64,000 nt of DNA from CAVONV01 sp963697355 (GTDB lineage Bacteria; Acidobacteriota; Vicinamibacteria; Marinacidobacterales; DATDRI01): the NCBI GenBank assembly GCA_963697355.1, contig CAVONV010000012.1, positions 62,001 through 126,000 of the forward strand. The letters are read 5' to 3'. Each line of letters opens with the position of its first letter. Position 1 is the stretch's first letter. The translations under genes and the position numbers were made by a program. The notes beneath the pieces are model-generated. The model did no database searches. It had not been told where the DNA came from and was given only the letters and a program-made list of their open reading frames with translations. This document shows, in pieces, positions 1 through 8,982 of the stretch.

Positions 1-2346
1 AAATCCGTCAATGGTCACGGGGCGGACATTCCGGACCAAGCCACTCTCGAGCGCCAGCTTAGTTCCTCGGCCCATCGTTACGAGTAGACCTCCATCGTCG
101 AGGAAGGATTGGAGATTGGCCAACCCCTTCCATCCAATCCCTCCCGTGATGTCCTCCGAAGCGACAGGAGCGCCGTGACTCGGGAACTCGGTTGTTTTCG
201 TAAAAGGCAAGGGTCCATGTTTCCGCTCGATACCATGGATTTGCCCGGGCAGCTCGAGCAAGACGTTGCCGTACAAGATGACGTCGACGCTTTCCTTTAA
301 ATCCCCGGCTCGGATCTCCTCGTCTCGCAGGTAGGTATAAGGAATCTTCCTTTGGTCGAGGGTGTAGCGTATCCATCCGGAGGAGTCCGTGTCGGCCCAG
401 GGAACCCACACTCCCACACGCGGTACGGCTGACTCATGTCGAGGGACATCGGGAGCTGACCTTGTGCTATCGAAGTCGAGTGCCAGCTCTGAAGCGACCG
501 CTTCGAGTGCCGAGCTCAAACCGTCTTGTGGGGGGAGAATCCAGGAGCCTACTGGATAGGTTGCACCGTTGATCTCGAACGAGGCTTCGGCAATCTCGAC
601 CTGGAATCGCTCCAGACGATATCGAGCCGCGAGTAGCGCTTCTTGACCGGTATCTTTGAGGAGAAAGACCGGCCCGGAACCACGGACGTCACCCTTTGGA
701 TGAACAGCCTCATCGAGTGGTTCGATTGAGAATTGTTGGATCGCTTTGTCGTCGATCGGGACGGCCTCGACACCGTAGTGAACGGGTAACGCCCAGGAGA
801 TGTCATCGTAAGGGGCATTGGGATCGTCTTCGGGGAACTCCTGTGGGCTCAGAAGGTCGACGGCATAGTTGCGGTAGGGCTGGTCGAGCCGTATCACGTA
901 ACTGCCCTCTGGAAATACTCCTTCGTCGACCGCAAGCGTTGTGGTCGCCCTTCCGACTTCGATCTTTTGACTGAGAAGTCGATTGACCATCTCAGCAACA
1001 CGGAGTCGATCACCTTGCTCAACAGGGACCACGAAGGCGTAAGGCTTTTCCTCGACGCCCTTCCGCCAGGAGTCGAATCCCGTGCGATAAAAATTGCGCA
1101 ACATCTCCTGTGCGTGTTTCGCCGCATAGTCGAGAATCGCCAGACATCCCGTTTGTTGATAGTTGACATTGTTTCTCATGGACCATGTGACGGCCGGGTC
1201 GGGAGGCAACGGACGATACCACTCCCTGGTCGTTTCGCTGGGGGGGACGATCCGGTCCGCGGTCTCGCCGGTGGCATTACCGTATGTCTCATAGCCCCGA
1301 CCGATGCTGTTATGGTTCATGGCAATCGAGTCGAGAAAATGGTGGCCGAATCCTTCGCCGAAGTTCCACGTCCATACTCCGGGCATGCCGAAGGCGGTCA
1401 AGGCGGTAACCTCGCGAAAGCTCATCTCCAGGAAAGCGCTGGTCACGATGGGATTTAGATAAGGGTTGTAGGGGCCGGTCCCGTTCCACGTCTGGAGAAA
1501 GGCAATCGCCTCGTGAAGATCGTGGATGGTCACAGGATGATACTCGTGAAACATGCGATGAACCGCCTTCGTGGGTTCCTGAGTGAGCTGGTGGGCATCG
1601 CGATTGATGTCGACGAAGACATAGGGGCCCCAGTAGGGGGGAGATTGTCGCGGCAACGTGTCGAAGTCGGTTTTTCCTTTGAGGTGTCTCACGAACCAAT
1701 CCGACATTTTGGCCCGGCCGTCCGGATTGGCCACCGGATTGATGAGCACGACGACGTTCTTGCGGATGGCCTGGATCATCGGTGTCTCCGAAACGGCAAG
1801 ACGGTACGCGAGCTCCATCACCATTTCGGAGGCCCCCGTCTCATCGGCATGGAGCCCGGCGTTCAAGTAATAGAAGGGTTTTGCTTCGCCCATGAGATGC
1901 TCAGCTCGTTCGGGCATCGTCACTCTGGGATCGGCAAGTGCCGCTGTCAGCTCTTTGAGGTGGGGCAAGTTACCGATGAGGGCCTCGTCGCCGACAGCGA
2001 CGAGGTGAATGTCACGTCCTTCTTCGCTCTGACCGATGGTTTCCATATGGACACGGTTCGATGTGCGATCGAGCTCCCTGAAATAGCGATAGATGTCGTC
2101 GGTATGAGTCAGCTCGCCCGCGGCGCCCGCGACGTAGCCCAACACATCCGCAGGGGAGGGAACGGTCGAAGACTCGGGAACATAGGCGACCCATGGACTC
2201 GAGAAGCGCGGGTCGGTCGTGAAACGCTCGATAGCTTCAACCGACCCCGGCTCGGGCCTGTCGGGAGCGTAGAGCTCTTGAGCGGACGCGCCTCGTGTGG
2301 CAAAGAGCTGGGTGACGGTCAGCAGAACAATGAGACGCATAGTCAT
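1..2346 (-). CDS. M14-family zinc carboxypeptidase, secreted, 3' end outside window
   Basis: Read on the minus strand, one frame stays open from an ATG at 2346 (a second in-frame ATG lies at 2340) to the left edge, about 780 codons, so the C-terminus is missing. The N-terminus is a short hydrophobic signal peptide ending near ASAQE. The M14 zinc site is visible: GLHADETGA (His166 and Glu169 as ligands) followed by NPVANPDGR, and a third ligand His275 in TIHDLHEA. Beyond residue about 400 there is a long C-terminal region whose end is not seen. M14 enzymes remove C-terminal residues from peptides; a signal peptide places this one in the periplasm or outside. It is divergent from the CPBP gene at 2590 and probably a single-gene unit. 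Family assignment is secure; substrate is unknown. Confidence 0.85.
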   Translation of the reverse strand, partial: MTMRLIVLLTVTQLFATRGASAQELYAPDRPEPGSVEAIERFTTDPRFSSPWVAYVPESSTVPSPADVLGYVAGAAGELTHTDDIYRYFRELDRTSNRVHMETIGQSEEGRDIHLVAVGDEALIGNLPHLKELTAALADPRVTMPERAEHLMGEAKPFYYLNAGLHADETGASEMVMELAYRLAVSETPMIQAIRKNVVVLINPVANPDGRAKMSDWFVRHLKGKTDFDTLPRQSPPYWGPYVFVDINRDAHQLTQEPTKAVHRMFHEYHPVTIHDLHEAIAFLQTWNGTGPYNPYLNPIVTSAFLEMSFREVTALTAFGMPGVWTWNFGEGFGHHFLDSIAMNHNSIGRGYETYGNATGETADRIVPPSETTREWYRPLPPDPAVTWSMRNNVNYQQTGCLAILDYAAKHAQEMLRNFYRTGFDSWRKGVEEKPYAFVVPVEQGDRLRVAEMVNRLLSQKIEVGRATTTLAVDEGVFPEGSYVIRLDQPYRNYAVDLLSPQEFPEDDPNAPYDDISWALPVHYGVEAVPIDDKAIQQFSIEPLDEAVHPKGDVRGSGPVFLLKDTGQEALLAARYRLERFQVEIAEASFEINGATYPVGSWILPPQDGLSSALEAVASELALDFDSTRSAPDVPRHESAVPRVGVWVPWADTDSSGWIRYTLDQRKIPYTYLRDEEIRAGDLKESVDVILYGNVLLELPGQIHGIERKHGPLPFTKTTEFPSHGAPVASEDITGGIGWKGLANLQSFLDDGGLLVTMGRGTKLALESGLVRNVRPVTIDGF

Positions 2347-2589
2347 TCTTCGACTCCAATATCCGATCTCGGGCATTCGAGCGATCGATAACATCCTACG
2401 CTGATTCTAATTTGTCACGGCATGACGCGGCAAAGGGCCGCTCGTTATCTGACTCGTGCATCGACCTCGGCTTAGTCGCCCGGGTGCCAAGGTGATTACC
2501 GCCAAAGACGCCCTCTTTATGAGACGACTGTGAGACTTTTTTGCTATAAACTCCGGTATCCGACGATTCCAACGATCGGTAGCGATGTG

Positions 2590-3441
2590 ATGAATAGCGT
2601 CATTGGCTTCTTCTTGCTGACTTTCGCCTTCTCTTGGATGTTCTGGATTCCTATGATCGTGTGGGAGCCCGCTCGGCCGCTGATGATGTCGATCGTTCTC
2701 ATCGGTGCGTTCGGACCGTCCATCATGGGCGTTGCGTCCACTTACCGCACGGGCGGTCGCGAGGCGGGACGAGAGCTCTGGCAACGATTCTTTCGACTGC
2801 GTCGGATTCCTCTGCGGTGGTTGATCCTCACTTTGGCTCTCTTTCCAGCCATCGCCATCGTAGGCTATATCATCGATTCGGCTCTGGGTGGAAACCCGCC
2901 TCCCGCCAACATGGAGACGTTGACGCATCCCGCCCATCTGATTGGATTTTTCGTCATTATGATTCTTGGGGGTCCGTTGGCGGAAGAGCTGGGGTGGCGC
3001 GGATTCGCGCTCGAGCCGCTTCAAAAGAAGCGCTCGGCCTTATCAGCCAGCTTGGTTTTGGGAGTCGTGTGGGCGCTATGGCACCTACCATTGTTTTTCA
3101 TGAAGGACACATCCCAGGGAGCTATTGGATTCGGTAGCACCATGTTCTGGCTTTGGAACATCCAGGTCATTGCGCTGGCGGTCATCTACACATGGGTCTA
3201 CAACCACACAGACAGGAGTGTTCTGTCGGCGTTCCTTCTTCATTTCATGGGGAACGCGACCTTTTCACTTTTCGCTGAAGTGGGCGGTACGCTTCCACTG
3301 CAAACGGAGGTGATCTCCACCGTGCTTCACGTCTCGGTAGCGGTGGCGGTGGTCTTAGCATGGGGCCCGGAAACTCTGACTCGGCATCGGCGCCGACCCG
3401 ACGCGGAATCGAGGGGGGCTCCTGGAACGGAGAAGAGTTGA
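2590..3441 (+). CDS. CPBP-family intramembrane glutamic endopeptidase
   Basis: A polytopic membrane protein of about 283 residues carrying the CPBP (Abi/CaaX protease-like) signature: AEELGWRGFALEP gives the EExxxR motif, followed by WALWHLPLFF and a late HFMGNA histidine. Known relatives cleave membrane-bound substrates or process prenylated or bacteriocin-like peptides; no target is evident here. I start at the ATG at 2590 (MNSVIGFFLLTF), because the 20 residues available upstream to 2530 are not membrane-like and no good ribosome site precedes them. The stop is one base before the start of the S9 peptidase, so the two genes are almost certainly co-transcribed. The charged C-terminal tail, rich in Arg, is probably cytoplasmic. 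Confidence 0.8.
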   Translation: MNSVIGFFLLTFAFSWMFWIPMIVWEPARPLMMSIVLIGAFGPSIMGVASTYRTGGREAGRELWQRFFRLRRIPLRWLILTLALFPAIAIVGYIIDSALGGNPPPANMETLTHPAHLIGFFVIMILGGPLAEELGWRGFALEPLQKKRSALSASLVLGVVWALWHLPLFFMKDTSQGAIGFGSTMFWLWNIQVIALAVIYTWVYNHTDRSVLSAFLLHFMGNATFSLFAEVGGTLPLQTEVISTVLHVSVAVAVVLAWGPETLTRHRRRPDAESRGAPGTEKS

Positions 3442-3442
3442 G

Positions 3443-5476
3443 ATGGACAAGCGCATGTTTTTACGACTCAGTTTGATGGGACTTCTATCGATCACACCAT
3501 CGCCGATTGCCCCGGCGGAGGAACCGACCGAGCAACGCCACCTCGAGATTGAAGACTATTTCGCGTTGGAAGATCTCGCAGACCCCCGAATCAGCCCGGA
3601 CGGCAAGTGGGTCGCTTACACGGTGACCACGCGAGAGCTCGAGACGAACCGTGCGGAGACACGCCTTTGGATGGTAGCGACCTCCGGAGGCGATGCCATT
3701 CCCATGACCGCCAAGGGGTGCTCGGCCACTCAACCGCGTTGGAGTCCCGATGACAAGTATCTGTCCTTTCTGTCGGCTCGTAACGATGAGAAGGCGCAAG
3801 TTTGGGTGCTGGACCGACGGGGTGGCGAAGCCAACCCGTTGACCGAGATCGAGCAGGGAGTGGAAGCCTACGAGTGGTCACCCGACGGCCGCCGCTTGGT
3901 GCTGGTGATCCGCGATCCGAAACCGGGAGAGGATGAAGAGGAGAACGACACAGAAAAGGACGCGGAAACCGAGTGGCCCGATCCGTGGGTGGTCGACCGG
4001 CTTCAGGTTAAACGAGATTACGAAGGTTACTTGGATCGTCGCCGCACTCACCTGTTCGTGTGCGATGTAGGAACAAAAAAGGCCCGGCCCATCACCTCCG
4101 GGGATTACGACGACACCGAGCCCGCGTGGTCGCCGGACGGACGTGTCATTGCTTTCGTCAGCAATCGCACGGAGGAGCCTGACACCAACTACAACACCGA
4201 TATCTGGCTCGTGGAGCCCGACAACCCCGACCAAGGCAAGACCCTGGTTCGGGTCACGACCCATCCCGGCACGGACAAGAGCCCGGTGTGGCACCCGAGC
4301 TCCGATCGGCTGGCCTACTTGACGACAACGGAGTGGATCGAGCCCTTTGCACAGGTCGAGCTGGCCCTGATAACGCCTGGAGAGAAGGAGCCGACGATTC
4401 TATCGCAGGATCTCGATCGAAACGTTGCGGCCCCTCGATTCTCGACGGACGGGGAAAGGGTCTATTTCTTGCTCGAGGATGAGGGACAGGTTCATCTCGC
4501 CGCCATGCCTGTGGCCGGCGGAGAACTCGAACGTTCCATCGGAGGCTCCCGCCGATTAGCCGCCGCCGATGTAGGGCCTGAGCTGGTAGCTCTCGTGAGC
4601 GAGCCGACGCTCCCCGGCAACCTTTTTGCCATCAGTCCCGGAAGCCAAAGCGAACCAAAGCAACTCACGCACCACAACGAAAAAGCGTTGGCGGGCATCA
4701 AGCTTTCGACGCCGGACAAGGTGCGGTTCTCGAGCGCTGACGGTACCGAGGTCGAGGCTTTCATCTACAAGCCGCCCGCCTTCAATCCCGACTTCCGCTA
4801 TCCAACCCTTCTCTGGATCCACGGAGGGCCGCAGGCGCAGTACGATTTCGGATTCGATTTCGAGGCCCAGTTGTTCGCCGCCCAGGGTTACGTGGTGGTC
4901 ATGCCCAATCCCCGCGGCTCTACCGGCTACGGCATCGAGTTCTGCACGGCCATTTGGCGGGATTGGGGCAACCTGGATCGCCAAGATGTGCTTGCCGCTG
5001 TCGACCATGCCATCGAGTTGGGCTACGCCGATCCAACCCGACTCGGAGTGGGAGGTTGGTCCTACGGTGGCATCTTGACCAACTACGTGATCACCTCCAC
5101 CGACCGGTTCAAGGGCGCTGTTTCCGGCGCCAGCGGTGCTCTATGGGTCGCCAATTATGGCCATGACCAGTATCAACGCTGGTACGAGAAAGAGCTGGGA
5201 TTGCCTTGGGAGGAGCGGGACCTTTGGGAACGCCTGTCGCCGTTCAACAAGGTCCAGAACATCACCACCCCCACGCTATGGATCGGCGGAGAGAAGGATT
5301 GGAACGTGCCTATCCAGAACTCCGAGCAGATGTATCAAGCCATGAAGCGACTGGGGAGGGAAACGGTGCTGGTCGTCTATCCCAATCAACACCACGGTAT
5401 CAATGTCCCAAAATACACGAAGGACCTTTACGAGCGATTCCTCGCCTGGTACGACAAGTATCTGAAGCCGGAGTAG
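3443..5476 (+). CDS. S9 prolyl oligopeptidase-family dipeptidyl/acylaminoacyl peptidase, secreted
   Basis: 677 residues: a signal peptide (about 1-25, ending at PAEEPT), an N-terminal seven-bladed propeller made of repeated SPDGK/SPDDK-type blades, and a C-terminal alpha/beta-hydrolase domain from about residue 420. The catalytic triad can be placed: Ser in GGWSYGG (about 540), Asp in GGEKDWNVP (about 618) and His in NQHHGIN (about 650). The oxyanion region LWIHGGPQAQ is also present. Enzymes of this family trim short peptides, often after proline or acylated N-termini. It starts immediately after the CPBP protease stop, suggesting a peptidase operon. An acidic insert, rich in Glu and Asp, around residues 155-175 sits in the propeller and is unusual for the family. 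Confidence 0.93.
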   Translation: MDKRMFLRLSLMGLLSITPSPIAPAEEPTEQRHLEIEDYFALEDLADPRISPDGKWVAYTVTTRELETNRAETRLWMVATSGGDAIPMTAKGCSATQPRWSPDDKYLSFLSARNDEKAQVWVLDRRGGEANPLTEIEQGVEAYEWSPDGRRLVLVIRDPKPGEDEEENDTEKDAETEWPDPWVVDRLQVKRDYEGYLDRRRTHLFVCDVGTKKARPITSGDYDDTEPAWSPDGRVIAFVSNRTEEPDTNYNTDIWLVEPDNPDQGKTLVRVTTHPGTDKSPVWHPSSDRLAYLTTTEWIEPFAQVELALITPGEKEPTILSQDLDRNVAAPRFSTDGERVYFLLEDEGQVHLAAMPVAGGELERSIGGSRRLAAADVGPELVALVSEPTLPGNLFAISPGSQSEPKQLTHHNEKALAGIKLSTPDKVRFSSADGTEVEAFIYKPPAFNPDFRYPTLLWIHGGPQAQYDFGFDFEAQLFAAQGYVVVMPNPRGSTGYGIEFCTAIWRDWGNLDRQDVLAAVDHAIELGYADPTRLGVGGWSYGGILTNYVITSTDRFKGAVSGASGALWVANYGHDQYQRWYEKELGLPWEERDLWERLSPFNKVQNITTPTLWIGGEKDWNVPIQNSEQMYQAMKRLGRETVLVVYPNQHHGINVPKYTKDLYERFLAWYDKYLKPE

Positions 5477-5486
5477 AAGAGCCGGG

Positions 5487-5765
5487 TTGGTGACTCACGA
5501 CGCCACATGGCGAATCGTCTACACGATGCAAGCCCAGAAAGACGCCGCCAGGATCGCCCGGGCCAACTTACGCCGAAAGGCCGAGGCCCTTTTGGAGATC
5601 CTGCGCCGCGATCCTTTCGGAACGCCACCTCGTTTCGAGAAACTGGTGGGCGACCTTGACGGCGCTTGCTCGCGGCGCATCAACGTCCAGGACCGCTTGG
5701 TTTACCAGGTTCTGGAGAAAGAAAGAACCGTCAAAGTACTCCGGATATGGACTCATTATGAATAA
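5487..5765 (+). CDS. YoeB/Txe-like RelE-superfamily mRNA interferase, no adjacent antitoxin
   Basis: 92 residues closely following the YoeB pattern: a helical N-terminus with RRKAEALLEILRRDPF, then FEKLVGDLDGACSRRINVQDR and LVYQV, ending in THYE. The Arg of SRRIN and the terminal His-Tyr match catalytic positions of YoeB, which cleaves mRNA in the ribosomal A site. The start may be further in (for example at TWRIVYT). It follows the S9 peptidase stop by 10 bases, where a YefM/Phd antitoxin would normally sit, and none is found downstream before 5892. It is therefore either an orphan toxin controlled in trans, or a chromosomally neutralised remnant. Family confidence is good; activity is unknown. 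Confidence 0.75.
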   Translation: MVTHDATWRIVYTMQAQKDAARIARANLRRKAEALLEILRRDPFGTPPRFEKLVGDLDGACSRRINVQDRLVYQVLEKERTVKVLRIWTHYE

Positions 5766-5891
5766 GTCTTCTGAAAAGCCCCATGGCTCGAGCGGCGCTC
5801 GAGCTCTATTCATTGTTAGAATGATTGGACTCTTTGTGAGCGCCGCTCGCCGCTGACCTTACGTTGACGGACCAATTGAGGAGAGCAAGAG

Positions 5892-6371
5892 ATGATGATA
5901 GCGGGGGTTGTTCGGCAGGTCTCTAGGATACTCGTCCTCGTTGCGGGGCTGGCAGGAATCGGTTGGATGGTCTACGAGAGCTTTGATCCGGGGGAGCACT
6001 ATCTTTTCTATCACCCCGACTGGACTTACTCAGGGACAGCGGTAGCGGTTATAGCCTTTGCTATGGCCGCCGAGACCGGGATTGCCTATTGGGTTCTAGG
6101 GTCTGTAGATCGTCTAAGGCGGCGAACACTTACTGCCCTAGTGGGCTTTCTTCCCCTCTGGATGGTCGCCGCCGCCCTGTCGAACCGTTCGGCTCCAAGC
6201 TTCTACTATATTCACACGGGTTGGGTATCCCTATTGCTTGCGTTCTTCGTGATGGTGTCCGTGGCGCACGGAAGTCTGTACCTCTTCCGTCGCCTTGGAA
6301 GGCGGCGGGACTCGAGTCCGGAGGTGACCGTCGAACAAACCGATGCACCTGACAATACGCAAGATAGATGA
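5892..6371 (+). CDS. Four-helix integral membrane protein of unknown function
   Basis: 159 residues with four predicted membrane helices at about 8-26, 43-65, 80-99 and 111-132, short loops and a polar C-terminal tail rich in Arg, Asp and Thr. A GAGGAG ribosome site lies about 8 bases before the tandem ATGATG start. I do not recognise a family. The gene follows the YoeB-like toxin by 126 bases and is followed directly, in the same frame, by the toxin-like remnant at 6372. There is nothing in the residues (no conserved charged pair inside a helix, no cysteine motif) to suggest transport or catalysis. Confidence 0.6.
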   Translation: MMIAGVVRQVSRILVLVAGLAGIGWMVYESFDPGEHYLFYHPDWTYSGTAVAVIAFAMAAETGIAYWVLGSVDRLRRRTLTALVGFLPLWMVAAALSNRSAPSFYYIHTGWVSLLLAFFVMVSVAHGSLYLFRRLGRRRDSSPEVTVEQTDAPDNTQDR

Positions 6372-6512
6372 AGGAGAGCCCGCTTATGCGGCCTCACGAT
6401 TGTGTTTGAAGGCAAGGGAAAAGGCCTCGCCCGTGTGATTACGGGATGGGACACGAAGCGGGTCGAAATCCGTTATTACAGGAACGGCCAGACACGGAGG
6501 TCGAAGAAGTGA
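6372..6512 (+). pseudogene. C-terminal remnant of a small toxin, possibly BrnT-like
   Basis: Directly after the stop of the membrane protein a 46-codon stretch stays open and ends with TGA at 6510-6512, which overlaps the GTG start of the CopG antitoxin (GTGA). Its end reads ARVITGWDTKRVEIRYYR and then a basic tail, which resembles the last strand and helix of BrnT-type RNase toxins. There is no ATG and the N-terminal half is absent. A four-base overlap with an antitoxin is the usual layout for BrnT/BrnA-like pairs. I infer a toxin gene that lost its 5' part; homology is suggestive, not proven. Confidence 0.4.
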
Positions 6513-6817
6513 AGAATAAGCGAAAGAAGCGATCCACAAAAGGCGGTGCTGACTGGGCAGGTTATTACGACAGCCGCGGTGTCTTGGATGATATCGCTGA
6601 TGAAGATATTACCCTCTCGCTGGCGGACGAGCTTCGCGAAACTATCCTCTCCGGCAGTCGCAGACACAGATTGCAGAGCGTGACGCTGAGCTTGGATCCC
6701 GTTCAGGTTCGCGCCATCAAGAAGCTCGCCACCATGAAGTCCATGCCCTATCAGACGCTCATCCGGCATTGGCTGGCGGAAGACCTCAAAGACGAACTTC
6801 ACCTGGTTACGAAGTAG
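6509..6817 (+). CDS. CopG/BrnA-like ribbon-helix-helix antitoxin
   Basis: 102 residues starting at GTG 6509 with a CGGAGG ribosome site 8 bases upstream; an ATG 63 bases further up (6446) is in frame but would lie inside the upstream coding remnant. The N-terminus is basic (KNKRKKRSTKGG) and the C-terminal half carries a CopG-type domain: VTLSLDPVQVRAIKKLATMK then PYQTLIRHWLAEDL, the pattern seen in DNA-binding antitoxins of type II systems. The start overlaps the stop of the truncated toxin at 6510-6512, implying translational coupling. With the toxin broken it is probably a solitary antitoxin that still represses its own promoter. Confidence 0.7.
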   Translation: MKNKRKKRSTKGGADWAGYYDSRGVLDDIADEDITLSLADELRETILSGSRRHRLQSVTLSLDPVQVRAIKKLATMKSMPYQTLIRHWLAEDLKDELHLVTK

Positions 6818-7083
6818 GTGAAGCCGTCCCACGGCCGGCGGGCGAGTGCGATTGCCAGACCCGGGGTGATCATCCGCAAGATCGAGAAATTTCTCTTCCC
6901 ACAGCTCGGTTGACTCCGGGAGCTGGGGGGGCTCGGCGATACCGAAGACCGCGGGGAACATTGACGTCTCTCGCGCAGCGATTTCGAGATACCCGAAAAC
7001 TTGAGCTTTCGAATCAGCCGAGCGATGGGGGGGTGCTGGTTGTTCTCGCAGATGGTTCTTCACACCCTGGATGAGGGGGAGGT

Positions 7084-8109
7084 CTACTTGGGCACCGTCA
7101 TCGGCGTGATCACCAGGACGAATGTCACGACGATCAGAATCAGCGTGACAAGTGGAAACACGTACCAAGCGACACGGCTCATGGTCGAGTGTCTCGCGCT
7201 AGTTGAGCTTTTGAGTGTTCGGTCCTCTAATGGAGCGCCCACCAGCATCATGCCCAGTAGTGCGAAGAAGCAAGATGATAGAACGAAAGTCATCGCAACG
7301 GCGATTTCCTCGATGCTTCTGGCTGAGAAACCCAGAAGAACCTGAATGCAACCCATGAGCGAGCCGATGAAGCCCGTAACCGCAAACCCAAAAGTAAAGG
7401 TCTGTCCTCCCGCGGCGGTTCCGACGAACGTTGCTATAGCAATGGTTCCGCCGAGAACGATGAGGAGAGACGGCCAGTACATCACCCACCCCCATGCCGA
7501 AAAAATCGGCTCAGTGGCATTCATGTCCGCGTTTATCAGCACCCCGACGATCATGGTAATGAACAGCGTGTAGCCGACGATATGCGTCAGGATCGAGGCG
7601 GAGATCTCCTCATTCTCTTCGGTCGGCTCAACTCGAAGATCAAGTGCACGCTGGGACCTCAACTTCAACGCCGGCACGAGACAGACCACGCTGAGAATGG
7701 CTCCATAGACGGTAGGTATCAATGAAGTGGCCATCCTCTCAGTAATCCCCTGTATACCGCCCTCCGAAGTCATGGCAACGACAAAAGCCACTAGCGTAGC
7801 TAGAGCTCCGACCATCCAGTAATTCCTGGTAGCTGATTCCCAGAAAATGGTGGATTTGTGGATCTCCGCTGCGCTTCGATTCGTTCTGCCGGTTTCTTTG
7901 AATGCGGCAACGATCTCGTGAAAACTAAAACTCATCAAGGTCAGGGCCGCTCCACCCAACAAAACGAAGACCAGACCGTAGGCATTCATGAAATTCGTGA
8001 ATCGTCCTGAGAGGACGACAGCAGCGATCAGAATCACGAACATCGTTGCCCTACCCAGGAGGATTGCGAGCTTTCCTCTACTTGCTTCTGAAGACATCTT
8101 GACCGTCAT
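7084..8109 (-). CDS. MotA/TolQ/ExbB-like multi-pass membrane protein
   Basis: 341 residues with about eight hydrophobic segments. Two blocks, YGLVFVLLGGAALTLMSFSF near residue 45 and a later WPSLLIVLGGTIAIATFVG, resemble the VLGGT element of MotA-type proton-channel proteins, apparently as an internal duplication. MotA/TolQ/ExbB proteins couple proton flow to work on a partner protein; no MotB/TolR partner is seen here. The start could also be ATG 8097, which has a better-spaced AAGG. It begins 9 bases after the anti-sigma-like gene, so it is the third gene of the ECF sigma operon and a likely target or sensor of that circuit. Assignment rests on motif resemblance only. Confidence 0.55.
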   Translation of the reverse strand: MTVKMSSEASRGKLAILLGRATMFVILIAAVVLSGRFTNFMNAYGLVFVLLGGAALTLMSFSFHEIVAAFKETGRTNRSAAEIHKSTIFWESATRNYWMVGALATLVAFVVAMTSEGGIQGITERMATSLIPTVYGAILSVVCLVPALKLRSQRALDLRVEPTEENEEISASILTHIVGYTLFITMIVGVLINADMNATEPIFSAWGWVMYWPSLLIVLGGTIAIATFVGTAAGGQTFTFGFAVTGFIGSLMGCIQVLLGFSARSIEEIAVAMTFVLSSCFFALLGMMLVGAPLEDRTLKSSTSARHSTMSRVAWYVFPLVTLILIVVTFVLVITPMTVPK

Positions 8110-8118
8110 CCTTCCTCG

Positions 8119-8982
8119 TCATCGTTCAGGAATCATGAGTTGTGATGAGATAGGCTCGTCCCAGACAAAACGAGCTTCCAGAATCTGCTCTTTTGCTGCC
8201 TCGGAATCGGCACCTTTCGACGCGAATTTCTTGATGCTCGTGGGAAGGTCGTTGCTCAAATCCACCGTCATTTCGAGAAGAGTTTTCCCTTCCGAGTTGG
8301 TGTAAACCAATGTCAATCGCTCCTCATTTTCCGTCACTTCATATCGCTTGGGTTTCCACTTGCCGTAAATAGCCTCTGACAGCCTATTCGGAGAGAGGAA
8401 TCCCAATATCGGCTCGAAGAGTGACTCTTCGACCTCTTCCACGCTTTCGTACTCGTTGAACGAGTGACCAATGCGGTCGACAAGGGCGACATCAGAATCC
8501 GCGATCCATAAGCTTTTGTTGGTGTCGTCGCCTTGGCGGATATCCACGCGGATCGTCTCCGGAGCAAGCCAACGGATTGTGGCGTCGGCAGAATGGCCGT
8601 CCTCTGAGAGAAACTGGAGCCTGCATTCCATCGAAGTGACACTGAGCAAACGGTCCGATATGGCGACGGACGTATTCACAAAGGACATCGTTTCCGCCAT
8701 GGCACTGCGTGCACCTGAGACGTGAAGGAAGCCACCCAAAACCATCATCAACAGAGAAAAAAAGGCCAGGACTTCCTTGGCCGGTATCCATCGCAACAGC
8801 GGCCGGTTGCCGAGATCGAAGAAGTCCTTCCAGGGCTCGGTTCGGCCGGTCGCGTCTAGTGTGGTTCGGAACTGAGCGAACCGGGCCTTCATGCTCCGCT
8901 GGACGTCGGGAGGAAGGTCATCTTTGAAGACTGTTCTCAAAAGGTCATCCGTGTTTCCGTTGTTCCTATTTGGATCACTCAT
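8119..8982 (-). CDS. Membrane anti-sigma-like protein with periplasmic LolA/RseB-like domain
   Basis: 287 residues. Residues 1-70 are soluble and charged, 71-93 form one membrane helix (LAFFSLLMMVLGGFLHVSG), and the remainder is a beta-rich periplasmic domain (MECRLQFLSEDG, ATIRWLAPETIRVDIRQ, ERLTLVYTNSEGKTLLEM) with the rhythm of LolA/RseB-type lipoprotein-sensing folds. The ATG overlaps the end of the ECF sigma gene by 8 bases and has a GAGGAG site inside it, the usual arrangement for a sigma/anti-sigma pair. I infer that the cytoplasmic part binds the sigma factor and the outer domain senses envelope state, joining RseA- and RseB-like roles in one chain. No zinc-binding anti-sigma motif is visible. 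Confidence 0.55.
   Translation of the reverse strand: MSDPNRNNGNTDDLLRTVFKDDLPPDVQRSMKARFAQFRTTLDATGRTEPWKDFFDLGNRPLLRWIPAKEVLAFFSLLMMVLGGFLHVSGARSAMAETMSFVNTSVAISDRLLSVTSMECRLQFLSEDGHSADATIRWLAPETIRVDIRQGDDTNKSLWIADSDVALVDRIGHSFNEYESVEEVEESLFEPILGFLSPNRLSEAIYGKWKPKRYEVTENEERLTLVYTNSEGKTLLEMTVDLSNDLPTSIKKFASKGADSEAAKEQILEARFVWDEPISSQLMIPER

Noticed and set aside
1513..2391. Long plus-strand open frame of about 290 codons
   Set aside because: It is antisense to the M14 peptidase, whose frame on the minus strand carries all family motifs; the plus-strand reading has no recognisable family.
6818..7083. Stop-free minus-strand reading between the CopG gene and the MotA-like gene
   Set aside because: It continues antisense through the CopG gene, has no ribosome site and matches nothing I know; treated as non-coding.
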